From Gonocerus acuteangulatus (taxonomy: Eukaryota; Arthropoda; Insecta; Hemiptera; Coreidae), in the NCBI GenBank assembly GCA_946811695.1, contig OX328130.1, forward strand, positions 73,428,353 to 73,492,352: a stretch of DNA of 64,000 bases. Direction: 5' to 3'. Each line of letters begins with the position of its first letter. Within the stretch, counting starts at the first letter, position 1. The position numbers and the translations under genes were made by a program. Shown here in pieces: positions 20,339 to 33,007 of this stretch. Under the pieces are notes generated by a model, which saw nothing but the letters and a program-made list of their open reading frames with translations, ran no database searches and was not told where the DNA came from.

Positions 20339-21075
20339 AAAAAAAAAAAAAAAAAAATCAGTCCCGGGACTCGTGGGCTCGTAGATGCGGATGCATTAAT
20401 GATGTATTTTATTTCTTTTTATAGAATTTATTGTGCGTCGACTACAATGGCCTTTAGCACAATACCCTATAGTTTAAGTTAGCCGAATATTATATGATGT
20501 TTGAAATCTTTACAAATGTATATATTTTACAATATTATATTTTAATCCAAATTTCTATATATATTTTTTATCTCAAGGGGTGTTACATTTTTAGTTATGT
20601 TTGTGTGCTTTAATAAATATAAGGTAATCAATAATATTATGATATTTTTCTGTTTTATTCAAAATGTTTCTACTGTTAATATCAAACCTATCCCTGGCTC
20701 TTTGTAACTGGGAGCATTCCGCTAAAATGTGGTCCACGGTAAGCACATCACCACAATGATTACTCGTTGGACGACGCCTACCGACAAGATGATGGCCATG
20801 TGTTAGACGTGTGTGTCCAATACGCAGTCTTGTTATTACCACTGAGTCTCGTCGACAAAGGTCATCGTAGACTATTGTAGAGCGAACTGAGGGATAAAAA
20901 GTCCTCAAGTGGGTTGTGCTTGTTTCCCATCTTCTTTGCCACTGTTCCCATAATAGTTCTTTTATTATTTTGCGACGAGCAGTATCGTCCACAATCCTAG
21001 AGCTAAGTCTAGAATCTGAGAAACGCGTTTTTGCATGTTCGATAGCTTGACATGATCGCGCCGATGTACCACTCT
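20339..21075 (-). pseudogene. non-LTR retrotransposon 3' end (RNase H tail region)
   Basis: The minus-strand frame, open from about 21060 down to the stop at 20591, encodes CQAIEHAKTRFSDSRLS, then LLWEQWQRRW, then VITRLRIGHTRLTHGHHL, then DVLTVDHILAECSQLQRARD. This is the conserved post-RNase-H region of R1/Jockey-like LINEs (RLRIGHTRLTH...H.L.EC). The reverse transcriptase is missing, so the copy is 5'-truncated. A 3' UTR of about 235 bp ends CGGGACTGA followed by a T run (plus-strand A run 20339-20358). The SINE at 55158-55532 ends with the same GGGACTGATTTTT. Confidence 0.75.
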
Positions 21076-21079
21076 TTTT

Positions 21080-21390
21080 TTTTCTATGTTTTTTTCCCTT
21101 TCTTTCCTATCCCCTTTTTATTTTATTTTAGTTTTTTTTTTTCTTTCAATTTTTCAATTTTTTTTTTTTATTCATTTTCATTTCTTGTATTTTGTGATTT
21201 GTATAATTTTGTCGTCATTGTTACAGTTATCATCTGTTACATTTTATTATAGTTTTTATTAATTTTATTTTTATTTATTTACTTATACTTGATTCCACAT
21301 TTAACAGTGACTTAAATAGATATAAAGAGTTCGTGAATTATTTACGGAACTGCATAAAGTCATTCAATATATGTTTAAATACTAATCAAT
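21080..21390. other. T-rich low-complexity spacer
   Basis: Pyrimidine-rich (tttcttt, ttttatt) sequence. The plus-strand hydrophobic frame at 21052-21252 is an artefact of this composition. Confidence 0.5.
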
Positions 21391-21391
21391 A

Positions 21392-24300
21392 ACATAGGAA
21401 CACAAAAAAAAAAGTATGGTTGTATGTTTCAAAGACACCATACATATATTCTTATGTATATCGATACGCTGAATCCGAATCCGGAGTCCGTTTCACCCCA
21501 TCACGTCAGGTTGTAGGGCATTTGAAGGTCACATTTCGTATCAAGTAAGAAGCAATAACTAGAATCTCCATGGTTTTGAGGGTCGCTGAATTCCAATCCG
21601 AGGTCTGTTTCACCCCATCACGTCAGGTTGTAGGGCATTTGAAGGTCACATTTCGTATCAAGTAAGAAGGAATAACTAGAATCTCCATGGTTTTGAGGGT
21701 CGCTGAATTCCAATCCGGAGTCTGTTTCACCCCATCACGTCAGGTTGTAGGGCATTTGAAGGTCAAATTTTGTATCAAGTAAGAAGCAATAAGTAGAATC
21801 TCCATGGTTTTGAGGGTCGCTGAATTCCAATCCGAGGTCTGTTTCACCCCATCACGACAGGGTGTAGGGCATTTGAAGGTCAAATTTTGTATCAAGTAAG
21901 AAGCAATAAGTAGAATCTCCATGGTTTTGAGGGTCGCTGAATTCCAATCCGAGGTCTGTTTCACCCCATCACGACAGGGTGTAGGGCATTTGAAGGTCAC
22001 ATTTCGTATCAAGTAAGAAGGAATAACTAGAACCTCCATGGTTTTGAGGGTCGCTGAATTCCAATCCGAGGTCTGTTTCACCCCATCACGTCAGGTTGTA
22101 GGGCATTTGAAGGTCACATTTCGTATCAAGTAAGAAGCAATAACTAGAATCTCCATGGTTTTGAGGGTCGCTGAATTCCAATCCGAGGTCTGTTTCACCC
22201 CATCACGTCAGGTTGTAGGGCATTTGAAGGTCACATTTCGTATCAAGTAAGAAGGAATAACTAGAACCTCCATGGTTTTGAGGGTCGCTGAATTCCAATC
22301 CGAGGTCTGTTTCACCCCATCACGTCAGGTTGTAGGGCATTTGAAGGTCAAATTTTGTATCAAGTAAGAAGCAATAACTAGAATCTCCATGGTTTTGAGG
22401 GTCGCTGAATTCCAATCCGGAGTCTGTTTCACCCCATCACGTCAGGTTGTAGGGCATTTGAAGGTCACATTTCGTATCAAGTAAGAAGCAATAACTAGAA
22501 TCTCCATGGTTTTGAGGGTCGCTGAATTCCAATCCGAGGTCTGTTCCACCCCATCACGTCAGGTTGTAGGGCATTTGAAGGTCACATTTCGTATCAAGTA
22601 AGAAGGAATAACTAGAATCTCCATGGTTTTGAGGGTCGCTGAATTCCAATCCGGAGTCTGTTTCACCCCATCACGTCAGGTTGTAGGGCATTTGAAGGTC
22701 AAATTTTGTATCAAGTAAGAAGCAATAAGTAGAATCTCCATGGTTTTGAGGGTCGCTGAATTCCAATCCGAGGTCTGTTTCACCCCATCACGACAGGGTG
22801 TAGGGCATTTGAAGGTCAAATTTTGTATCAAGTAAGAAGCAATAAGTAGAATCTCCATGGTTTTGAGGGTCGCTGAATTCCAATCCGAGGTCTGTTTCAC
22901 CCCATCACGTCAGGTTGTAGGGCATTTGAAGGTCACATTTCGTATCAAGTAAGAAGGAATAACTAGAACCTCCATGGTTTTGAGGGTCGCTGAATTCCAA
23001 TCCGAGGTCTGTTTCACCCCATCACGTCAGGTTGTAGGGCATTTGAAGGTCACATTTCGTATCAAGTAAGAAGCAATAACTAGAATCTCCATGGTTTTGA
23101 GGGTCGCTGAATTCCAATCCGAGGTCTGTTTCACCCCATCACGTCAGGTTGTAGGGCATTTGAAGGTCACATTTCGTATCAAGTAAGAAGCAATAACTAG
23201 AATCTCCATGGTTTTGAGGGTCGCTGAATTCCAATCCGAGGTCTGTTTCACCCCATCACGTCAGGTTGTAGGGCATTTGAAGGTCACATTTCGTATCAAG
23301 TAAGAAGGAATAACTAGAACCTCCATGGTTTTGAGGGTCGCTGAATTCCAATCCGAGGTCTGTTTCACCCCATCACGTCAGGTTGTAGGGCATTTGAAGG
23401 TCAAATTTTGTATCAAGTAAGAAGCAATAAGTAGAATCTCCATGGTTTTGAGGGTCGCTGAATTCCAATCCGAGGTCTGTTTCACCCCATCACGTCAGGT
23501 TGTAGGGCATTTGAAGGTCACATTTCGTATCAAGTAAGAAGCAATAACTAGAATCTCCATGGTTTTGAGGGTCGCTGAATTCCAATCCGAGGTCTGTTTC
23601 ACCCCATCACGTCAGGTTGTAGGGCATTTGAAGGTCACATTTCGTATCAAGTAAGAAGGAATAACTAGAATCTCCATGGTTTTGAGGGTCGCTGAATTCC
23701 AATCCGAGGTCTGTTTCACCCCATCACGTCAGGTTGTAGGGCATTTGAAGGTCAAATTTTGTATCAAGTAAGAAGCAATAAGTAGAATCTCCATGGTTTT
23801 GAGGGTCGCTGAATTCCAATCCGAGGTCTGTTTCACCCCATCACGACAGGGTGTAGGGCATTTGAAGGTCACATTTCGTATCAAGTAAGAAGGAATAACT
23901 AGAACCTCCATGGTTTTGAGGGTCGCTGAATTCCAATCCGAGGTCTGTTTCACCCCATCACGTCAGGTTGTAGGGCATTTGAAGGTCACATTTCGTATCA
24001 AGTAAGAAGCAATAACTAGAATCTCCATGGTTTTGAGGGTCGCTGAATTCCAATCCGAGGTCTGTTTCACCCCATCACGTCAGGTTGTAGGGCATTTGAA
24101 GGTCACATTTCGTATCAAGTAAGAAGCAATAACTAGAATCTCCATGGTTTTGAGGGTCGCTGAATTCCAATCCGAGGTCTGTTTCACCCCATCACGTCAG
24201 GTTGTAGGGCATTTGAAGGTCACATTTCGTATCAAGTAAGAAGGAATAACTAGAACCTCCATGGTTTTGAGGGTCGCTGAATTCCAATCCGAGGTCTGTT

Positions 24301-24869
24301 TCACCCCATCACGTCAGGTTGTAGGGCATTTGAAGGTCAAATTTTGTATCAAGTAAGAAGCAATAACTAGAATCTCCATGGTTTTGAGGGTCGCTGAATT
24401 CCAATCCGGAGTCTGTTTCATCCCATCACGTCAGGTTGTAGGGCATTTGAAGGTCACATTTCGTATCAAGTAAGAAGCAATAACTAGAATCTCCATGGTT
24501 TTGAGGGTCGCTGAATTCCAATCCGAGGTCTGTTTCGCCTTATCGGTGCAAAATCACGTTCATTTCATGGTCAAATATTCTGTTTTACAAAAAATGAATT
24601 TTTCACTACAGATTATTTTTTTTGCAAAATAAACATTTTTGTCCTTGAAATGACTTTTATTTTGCACCGATGTGCTGAAACGGACCTCGGATTTGAATTC
24701 AGCGACCTACAAAACCATGGAAGCTCTAGTTATTTCTTCCTTAACGACTTCATACGAAATGTGACCTTCTAATGCCCTTAAACCGGACGTGCTTGAGTGA
24801 GACGGACTCCAGATTCAGATTTGGCGTGTCGAAAAACAAAATAACATATGTTTTTTTTTGTGCCTGTGT
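21392..24869. mobile_element. foldback element containing an amplified satellite
   Basis: The left end reads ACATAGGAACACAAAAAAA and the right end TTTTTTTTTGTGCCTGTGT, an imperfect inverted pair. The first monomer block in the left arm (ccgaatccggagtccg, ggttttgagggtcgctg) recurs inverted in the right arm (about 24670-24830, agcgacctacaaaaccatgg). About 26 direct monomers fill the left arm. The neighbouring relative at 25.11-25.68 kb has one monomer per arm. Confidence 0.75.
21487..24540. repeat. 117-bp satellite, about 26 monomers
   Basis: The motif tggttttgagggtcgctg recurs every 117 bp (21571, 21688 and so on). Monomers differ at fixed positions: cacatttcg or caaattttg; agaagcaa or agaaggaa; aactag or aagtag; gtcaggttg or gacagggtg. 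The variants follow a repeating order. A set beginning near 21740 returns 936 bp (8 monomers) later at 22676 and again 1053 bp (9 monomers) later at 23729, so there is higher-order structure. As 117 is divisible by three, long minus-strand frames appear; they are not genes. Confidence 0.95.
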
Positions 24870-25107
24870 TAAATTAGTTACCTACAAATATGTTGTTTTT
24901 TAATGATGAAGTGGAAAGTGCGCTTCAAAATAAGACATACATCAGACAATTTTAAAACTAAGTAAGACACTTAAAAAATAAAAATTCCTTTAAAATAGAT
25001 AATATAACAGATAAACTTATCAAATTCCTCAAAAACATTCTTCTGTGAGACTTACAACTTTTATTAAAATTATACACATGTACAAAATTAATCATAAGAC
25101 TTGTTCT

Positions 25108-25680
25108 GTTTTGGCGTTTTCTGAACAAAGTGGTTTGAATGATGTGTCTTGTTGTGATTCTAGATGCCTCTCATATATTCTTGTATATTTCGACACGCTC
25201 AAACCGAATCCGGAGTCCGTTTCACCCCAGCACGTCAGGTTTAAGGGCATTCGAAGGCCAAATTTCGTATGAAATCGTTAAAGAAGAAATAACTAGTGTT
25301 TCCATGGTTTTGAGGGTCGATGAATTCGAATCCTCGAATTTTCTTTCAACCCATCGGCGAAAAATCAAGGTAATTTCAAGGACAAATACTTTATTTTGCA
25401 AAAAATTAATCTGCAGTTTAAAAATCCATTTTTCCAAAATAGACAGATTTGTCCTTGAAATGACTTTTATTTTGCACCGATGTGCTGAAACGGACCTCGG
25501 ATTTGAATTCAGCGACCCTCAAAACCATGGAAGCTCTAGTTATTTCTTCCTTAACGACTTCATACGAAATTTGACCTTTTAATGCTCTTAAACCTGACGT
25601 GCTGGAGTGAAACGGACTCCAGATTCAGATTCAGCGTGTCGAAAAACAAAATAACATATGTTTTTTTTTTGTGCCTGTGT
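25108..25680. mobile_element. foldback element, unexpanded relative of the satellite element
   Basis: The left arm (about 25195-25345) carries ccgaatccggagtccgttt, then ccatggttttgagggtcg. The right arm carries the same in reverse (cagcgaccctcaaaaccatgg, 25520 onward). The centre includes an inner inverted pair around tgtccttgaaatga. The right end and the bases after it (gtgttaaattagttacctac) are the same as after the satellite element at 24869, so the locus is partly a local duplication. The open frames on both strands reflect the palindrome. Confidence 0.7.
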
Positions 25681-25703
25681 TAAATTAGTTACCTACAAAT
25701 ATG

Positions 25704-27265
25704 GATAACTCATATTTAATAGCTAAATATAATATTTGTGTTATAATCTACTGTGGTTTCATTCGTATTGTAAGCTTAAATATTAATTTCAATAAATTAA
25801 ATTATAAACGACTTCGGCAAACGATTTGTTTATTGAAGTAATTTGTCAAATAAATTGGCTTTATCGAGTTGTCTGTGGTTTATTTGGAAAAAGGCTTTTA
25901 TGCATATATATTTTGTTCATAATAAAATCAGAGGTAATTCCATTTCATATTTAATTAAGAGATATTAAACAAACATGGAAGATATAAACACTCGAAGCTT
26001 ATGAATTACTTTAGTTATTCATTGAAATGCAACGAGTCGAAAATATTCGTAGGGATTTTAGAGAAATTTTGAAGAGAATGGAAACATTATTACGTCAAAT
26101 CTTCTTTTAGTTTCGTCATTTCTGAGCCAAGTTTTGACTTAGTCAGAATGCTTATACCTAGAATTTTCTAATGACCTCTAGAGAATTCAGTCAATAACTA
26201 GAATTTTAACAATACCTATCTCTTAGAGGCGTTGACCAAGGTCAAACACTAAAACTTTGGTCATTTAAGCCTCTTGCTTTCTGATGACAAATGTCATAAA
26301 CGAAAACTAAGGACTATTAAATCTCTGGCTATCTAATGACCAAATTCAAACACAAAAGCTGAGATTATCTATGTCTCTGACATTCTAATGACCAAGGTCG
26401 AACAAGAACATTACGGTCATGTATTTCGCCGACTCTAGTGACCACACGAATACTCAGGTCATTAATTTATGTGACGCACACTGGCCAAACAAATTTGTCT
26501 AAAAAAAACAAAACAAATACAAAACGAAATTGTACAAAGAAAATTACAAATACATACACGTACTTAATTTAAAAAAAGTAGTTTTTAGAAGGCACTTGTT
26601 AAGAGTGAAACATTAACGGAGAATCAAAGTAAAAATAACAGATATAAATGGCAATATTATAGTTATTATTATTATTTTATTTTTACGATACTCAACATCA
26701 TTAGTGAGTAATATCAAATCACCCTTTTGCACTTAAGTGCTGCTCATAGAGATATTTCCAATACCAAGTCAGTAAATCGTCAATCGAAGTAAAAAAATTA
26801 AAAATAAAAAATAATTGAACAAAAATAAATAAATAAAATTTAAGAAAAAAAAAGAATATATAGAAAACACAAGAAATAAATTAAATATTAAATAAACTAG
26901 CTAAAAATTCGTTAAATTTTGAAAAAAAAAAAAAAAAAAAGCGTGAATGTTCTCATATTTTGTCACATATGTTCATATTTTTCAAGTGTGAAATAATGTT
27001 GTCAATTTTTATTATAGAACCAGACTTTCAGGAAAACTTATAAATGGGTAATTTTTTACTTTAGCCACACCAGTTACTTTTTTGATATTATTATTGATTT
27101 ATTATACCGTTATTCAATAACATAAGTCTATTTTAAAAGAAAAAAATTATGCCTGAGGGAGGTTACCTACCTATTGCCTCCTGGATTTGTTAGTAATAAA
27201 TCTGATACAACTGATTCGTGTTCTTAAATCATAAGAAGTGGCATTTAAGACCTTTTGAAGGTTCG
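25704..27265. other. unassigned AT-rich DNA
   Basis: A loosely repetitive part near 26130-26460 has recurring ctaatgacc and aaggtcaaac blocks about 60 bp apart, suggesting a decayed tandem repeat. Elsewhere poly-A-rich with no feature. Confidence 0.35.
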
Positions 27266-27268
27266 AAA

Positions 27269-28428
27269 TCTACTATATATTTGTCAAATACCACTCACTC
27301 ACTGACCTATCATCGCCCAGCCCAAGCCACTCGACAGAAAATTTTGAAATTTTGCATGGACACTCCCTATATAACGTAGGCACTCACTAAGAAAGGATTT
27401 TTTGATATTCGAATTTTTAAGTATTTTTAGAGGAGTTTAAAGTTTGAGTTGGTTAGAGCATGCAAGCCTAGGCAGCAAGCGTTGGTAGGACGATAACAGA
27501 ACAGCTGTTACCGTACATTATCTATTTCATAGTATTATTTTTAATTGAGGTTAATTTCCACTATGATGGCAGTCCTTGAATAACTAGAAATAAACTGTCA
27601 CTCATAGAGTTTTAATTGCGTTTCTTTTCTTCCTATTCCCGTCAGATAGGCTTGCCATATTTTTGGAGAGTTAAACCGCGACACATTAATATGGGATGGG
27701 CATACCAGTGGGGGTTGGGAATAAAAACAGCACAAATTATAAGCAAAATGGTGAGTTTTAAGTCTAGCAAGTAACGGGAAGGGGGATCCTGAACTGTTAG
27801 TCTTCCCAAACCTTAAAAATATGAACGGAACTTTTTTTGCTACTTGATTTTCTTAAAAAAATCTCTCAGCCAAATAGTAATGTCTGGCAGCTGGCAGTGC
27901 TGTGCAGGTAGTTCCAGCGTTTTGCAGTTAGATTACTTCTCATATCTTTGACACTGTGAGCAGTAGTAAAAATGTTGATTGTAGAAAAGTAACCGATTTA
28001 TAAAAGATTCTTATAAACATGAATTCATTACTTTTTACATCTTACAGCCTTTTCCGGGACATTGATAAAACCGGGCGGGACACCGAAACAATTGCAAAAT
28101 ACCAGGACAGTCCCTGTCAAACCGTGATGTATGGTAAGCCTATCCTTAGAGTTTTCTAGGTGAGACAATAATATCCGGAACCCTTGCACAGCCTCCTCGC
28201 CTATAACCTTGGTAATGCTCCCAAATATAATGGGTGTTTCCAAATAACTTTTTGGAAACATAAACTTTTAAATTTTAACGCCCATTGAATAACATATAGT
28301 ATGACGGGAACCGTGCTATAATTACTTAACTGCACAAAATTGTATAGTAACGTAATTTTAATGAAACATTATTTAACGCAATAAAATAACTACTTAGCTG
28401 CCGTGACGAAGCACGGGTATTCAGCTAG
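27269..28428 (+). mobile_element. non-autonomous Helitron
   Basis: Starts TCTACTATATATTTGTC after an A (27268), continues with accactcactcactgacc, and ends with the stem-loop CCGTG-acgaag-CACGG followed by TATTCAGCTAG (28428) and then T. A 5' TC, a 3' hairpin plus CTRR and insertion between A and T are Helitron hallmarks. The interior encodes no helicase; the 77-codon reverse frame at 28028-28261 is not gene-like. Partial copies of the 5' half are at 31540-31885 (inverted) and 48218-48470. Confidence 0.85.
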
Positions 28429-28429
28429 T

Positions 28430-28995
28430 ATTTCATAAAACACAAAAATGTAAAAAAAGTACACTTAATAAAGCTAGCTTTTTATGCAGTCAACCATTCT
28501 CAAAACCTAACACAGGAGCCCATACCCAAAGGATTGAGTCATTGTTGACCAGCGCTAAAATAAGGAACAAAATTGAACGTGTAACCAGAAGATCCCTTCT
28601 AGACTCATACATATGTGAGTTTGTTTACAGAAGTAGATACAAGAACAAGAATATATCTGATTGTATTTTAAAATCATTAACACCACATTAACTCCCTAAA
28701 TGAATAATTAAACGGATTGTATATTAAACTATTATTATTGTTTACATTTGAAGGTTGTTAATTACATTACTTTAATTATCTGTTCATAACTAGTATTAAT
28801 TTAAGAACAAGATAAGTGAATATTTTAGAAATAAGTAACTGGTGTGGGTAAACCCTATAACTGGACGTTTGTTATAGATTTTTCTCTTCTTGTTTTCTTA
28901 AATAGATTTATTGCACACTCCTTGGGAACTAGTAAAGTATTTATGTAATTAATTCATAACGGTGTATTTTCGCTGCAATGTAATAAGCCTATAAA
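28430..28995. other. unassigned AT-rich DNA
   Basis: No supported feature. Confidence 0.4.
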
Positions 28996-28997
28996 CC

Positions 28998-30029
28998 ACT
29001 TGGGTAAAACTGAAGGAGAACGTCCTCAGAACCGATTTTCTTCAAAGTTTGCACTATAACGTATTTTGATGAATCCGTTGAAAAAAAAAAAAAAAAAAAA
29101 AAAAAAAAACGCTCTCAACTAGGAAACAAGTTATTAAGCACTAAAGTTCGCTGTTACGGAGGTTCTAAAAGACGGGGTAAACAGCTTATATGTAAACACG
29201 CGCATGCGCAATAGTCCTTAATGACGAAGTGTAATTGAAATTTAGACTCACCTGTGGTAGCTGACCTGGTCGTAAACTGTCGCTTTTGGGCATACTTGCT
29301 ATGCGTTTCCGCTCGCTCAAGAAAACATCAAAACCCCTAGTCAATCCAACTCGCAGAAATTAAAAGTATTCTATGCCCAAAAGTCGTCCTATGCCCAAAA
29401 CTAGTTTCATTTAACTTCAACTGTTGCCCACATTTTCCACAATCGAGAGAATTACTCAAAACGTTGTTTTGTATTAAAAATTTGAGTAATTCTTCTCGAT
29501 TGTGGATAAGAATTATGAAGTCTTGTAACTTCATTTTTAATTAAAACTTTCTACAAAAAACTGTAATAACGATAACAATAACAAGCTAATTACAGCTTAG
29601 AGGGAATTAGAGAAGCTTAGAAGGAACAAATCATAAAGGCATTAGCTAATTATTAAGGGATTTATGTTATATAATACTTTTTAGGAGCGAAACAAGAAAT
29701 TTGAAGAATGTTTCATTATTTAAAAAAATGTTTCTGAATAAATAAGTATTGGTAAATTTTAATAATTGATAGTTAATTTCAATTTCACTTCTTCATTAAG
29801 GACTATTGCGCATGCGCGAGTTTACAAGTGCGTTGTTTATGCGATCGTTTGTAAACTTCATAACAGTGAAATTTTTTTTAAATAACTTCTTTCGTAGTTG
29901 AGAGCAGTTTTTTTTTTGTTTTTTTTTTTCAACGGATTCGTGTTAGTGCATCAAAATACGTTATAGTGCAAACGTTGAAGAAAATCGGTGCTGAGGACGT
30001 TCTCCTTCAGATTTACCACCACTTGTTGC
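28998..30029. mobile_element. large foldback element D1
   Basis: Inverted arms of about 230 bp: the left contains ctgaaggagaacgtcctc and gcactataacgtattttgatg, the right their reverse complements (catcaaaatacgttatagtgc, gaggacgttctccttcag). Each arm carries the palindrome GCGCATGCGC (29200-29209 and 29808-29817). The centre has a further inverted pair (29440-29520). No coding capacity. A relative with similar arms is at 56050-56918. Confidence 0.8.
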
Positions 30030-30467
30030 TTGCAATAACGTTTCTTCCCCAATAATATTCAAACAAATCAAGGAAGAGAAACTGAAGATACGTTAGAAAA
30101 TCACAAAATTAAGGAGCAATTGAGAAAAATTGTTCTGAGTTGGAATTTTGCTATAATTATAATGCTAAAGATAAGAAGGTTTTCAGAGTTCAAGAATTTC
30201 AGGAATTCCGTGAGAGTCGTTCAACCAAACATAAATTCTGGAAGTGTTGACAGGAGTTGTGATAAGCGCCGATGATGTAAGCAGGTAATTAAAGTGTAAA
30301 ACAAAACTAAAAAAGAACAAATTTACATCTCCTCAGCTATGTGAAATATTTCTAAACTTTAGATAAAAAGAATTCTAGTAACGGAGAGAACTGAATTTTT
30401 CAATTCCTTTTACGTTTTTAGAAACCTTTCATGTAATTAAAAAAAAAAAAATTAATAGTAATTAACA

Positions 30468-31078
30468 TAATGGCTCGTTCAATTAGAGTATTTTTAATCC
30501 CGCATGCGCGAAAGTTTTAGATAATTATTCCCGACGGTTCAGCCATTTGAGTTTCTATTACAATGAACAACAAGCTACGGGAAACTCAATAAAAACTGAT
30601 TATGTCTCGTTTTGGAGCAGGGAAGGCTTTGAGAGGTCAGGTAAGTGAGGTAGTGTTTATAATATTTATCAATACTTAGCCAAAGCTAAGGCTGAAAACA
30701 ATTTAAGGTATATCCTCTTCAAATAGATGGTTCAGTTGGAAGGAAAAGGGCGTGGCCTATATTCCCCGTGCAAGAAATTGGCGGTAAAACCTTTTCTCTG
30801 TTATAACCTTATCTCTTGGAGGTTAGAAAGGGTTTTATTCTTTGCTTTGGGTAAGTATTGATAAATATTAGGCACTATTAACTTTGTCTGACCTCTCAAA
30901 GCCTTCCCTAGTCATAAACGAGACATAATCAGTTTTTATAATGTTTCACGTATCCTGTTGTTCCTTGAAATGGGAGTTTGCCAATGGTGGAACCGTTGGG
31001 AATATTTCCCTCCAAATTCCGCGCATGCGAAATCGAACTTTACCGTCTATTTGAACAGGCTATAATTATAATATTTTG
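30468..31078. mobile_element. foldback element D2
   Basis: Inverted arms of about 200 bp: aaggctttgagaggtcag near 30625 pairs with ctgacctctcaaagcctt near 30890. Cataatcagtttttat, gcatgcgcg and ggctcgttcaa-type outer blocks also pair. Shares the subterminal GCATGCG motif with D1. No coding capacity. Confidence 0.75.
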
Positions 31079-31535
31079 CATTTTTCTAACTTGTGAATAG
31101 GAATTTTATATCCTAGTTGGTCAAACTGAAATTTATATTCTTCTCATTTCCGAATTGGAAATTTCTCTTAATGATTGGTCGAATGGAATTTTATTAAACA
31201 TAATCCTATACTACCATCTCACTGACTGACACACGGCACAATGCATATTAAACACAAACCTATATTTCATAAAAAAAATTCACAATACTAAGAAAGTAAA
31301 ATCTGTTACTTTGTTACTTTATAAAATTTGTTAGCATATTTGACTATTCTTTGATTGATATTCTTATAATTAAATAAATAAGTAGAATTATACTCCCGTA
31401 TATTGGATGTAATATGAACAATATAAATACAGTGTATGCAAATATTTGTTTACTTGTATGTAGATATGTAATAATTTAATTGGATGAGTTTATGATTGTT
31501 CTGAGTAAGTCGCTGTAGTTGGGTCGCTGGAGTTT
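31079..31535. other. unassigned; possible Helitron 5' end
   Basis: At 31204 TCCTATACTACCATCTCAC followed by tgactgac resembles the 5' end of another Helitron family, but no matching 3' hairpin was found. The rest is AT-rich. Confidence 0.3.
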
Positions 31536-31539
31536 ATTT

Positions 31540-31885
31540 ATAGTAATTCAAGGACTGCCATCATAGTTGAAATTACCCGAAATTAAAAATAATACTTTGA
31601 AATAGATACAGTACGGTTACAGCTGTTCTGTTATCGTCCTAGCAACGCATGCTGCCTAGGCGAGCATGCTCTCAACAACCCCTTCAAAAAAAATTTCAAA
31701 CCCCTCTAAAAATACTTAAAAATCAAAAAATCCTTTCCTAGCGAGTGTTTACATTCTAAAGGGAGTGTCCATGCAAAATTTTTCAAATTTTTCTTTCGAG
31801 TGGTTTAGGCTGGGCGATAAAAGGTCACTGAGTGAGTGAGTGGTATTTGACAAAAAAAAAAAAAAAAAAAAAAAAAAAATTATAT
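31540..31885 (-). mobile_element. Helitron, inverted partial copy
   Basis: Reverse complement of the 5' part of the Helitron at 27269: ggactgccatcatag near 31554 to gtgagtgagtggtatttgac near 31850, then a long A run (31852-31879). The 3' half is absent. It forms an inverted pair with the 27.3-kb copy about 4 kb away. Confidence 0.75.
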
Positions 31886-31889
31886 ATAT

Positions 31890-32710
31890 GTAAGTGTTCT
31901 TAATACAAAGACACTTCCCATCAGAATTTAGAGATTGTATCATATGTTTGATTTCATAAGCGGGTGTCTCGAAACAAGCCTAAACAATTAGAGTTAGTAT
32001 CAAATAAATAAGGTTAAATAAATTTTTAGCCATTTCTTATAGCTGGATAACTGAAGCATAACTTCTTCTGAATTCTATTGCCTTCTATTTATCTTTTATC
32101 TTCCTTGATCCTTTTATCTTTTTTATAAGCCTATGACTTATCCTTAATCGATTCCAGAAGGCTTAGATAAAAAAAAAAAAAAAAAACCTTTTGAGTTTGG
32201 CAAACACTTTGATCCGAGCCAATACCCCGAAAAGGGATGAGCCAAATTAAAAGAAGGGATTAAAGGGAGAAATTAAATTCGTTTTTTTGAACCGTCCGAA
32301 CTCCGGGGCGGAAACGTGCGATCGACAAAAAAATAAAAAAGTTATTCTCGCCAGACCACTTGATTGCTTCAATTAATTATAGCTATTGAGCAGTATGAAA
32401 GTTGTCATGTTAAAATACTTATTATTACTACAAAATACATAAAATACTTATTATATATTACTACAAACGCACAGAAAAATTAATTATACAATCTAAGAAT
32501 CTAGTTAAACATTATACAGTATTTTAGGACGGTTAATCAACAGGTAACCTGATACATTTTATTTTTTTTGTTAAAAAAAAAACATTACCGCTAGTGTGAA
32601 GAGAACCTACGACCAAAGTAACTATCCGTAATTAGACATTAACAATTTAATAAATAAATCAGTGCCCTAACCACATGATTACCAATAATACTAAAATGTA
32701 AATAAATGCC
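31890..32710. other. unassigned with a decayed tRNA-like SINE
   Basis: At about 32520-32690 ttttaggacggttaatcaac, then an aagagaacctacgacc segment, resemble the SINE of 1965-2130 in reverse orientation. The remainder is AT-rich with an A run at 32170. Confidence 0.3.
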
Positions 32711-32714
32711 ACTT

Positions 32715-32970
32715 AACCTCTTCAAAGTTTAAAGTTTAGTTAAAAAATCAAATTTTTGGGATATTTAAATACTGTTCCACCATATAAATTCCCTTGGATG
32801 TTATTTTTAGTTAAGGAAGCATTTAGGCCCATAGAAAAATTGTAAAATAAAGTAAAAGGTTGTATTACCCCTAATTTATTTTTGGTTTATGTATTCACTC
32901 TTCAAATACTGACCTGTTAAATTTCTCTTCAGTCTTTCATTATCAGAATATATCAAGGGACAACTCACCT

Positions 32971-33007
<37 letters not shown>

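Noticed and set aside
21740..23953. Repeated minus-strand ORFs of 74-113 codons
   Set aside because: 117-bp satellite monomers read in frame (39 codons); no start, splice or domain evidence.
28028..28261. 77-codon minus-strand ORF inside a Helitron
   Set aside because: Lies in non-coding Helitron interior made of repeated cgggaca-type words; no helicase or Rep motif.
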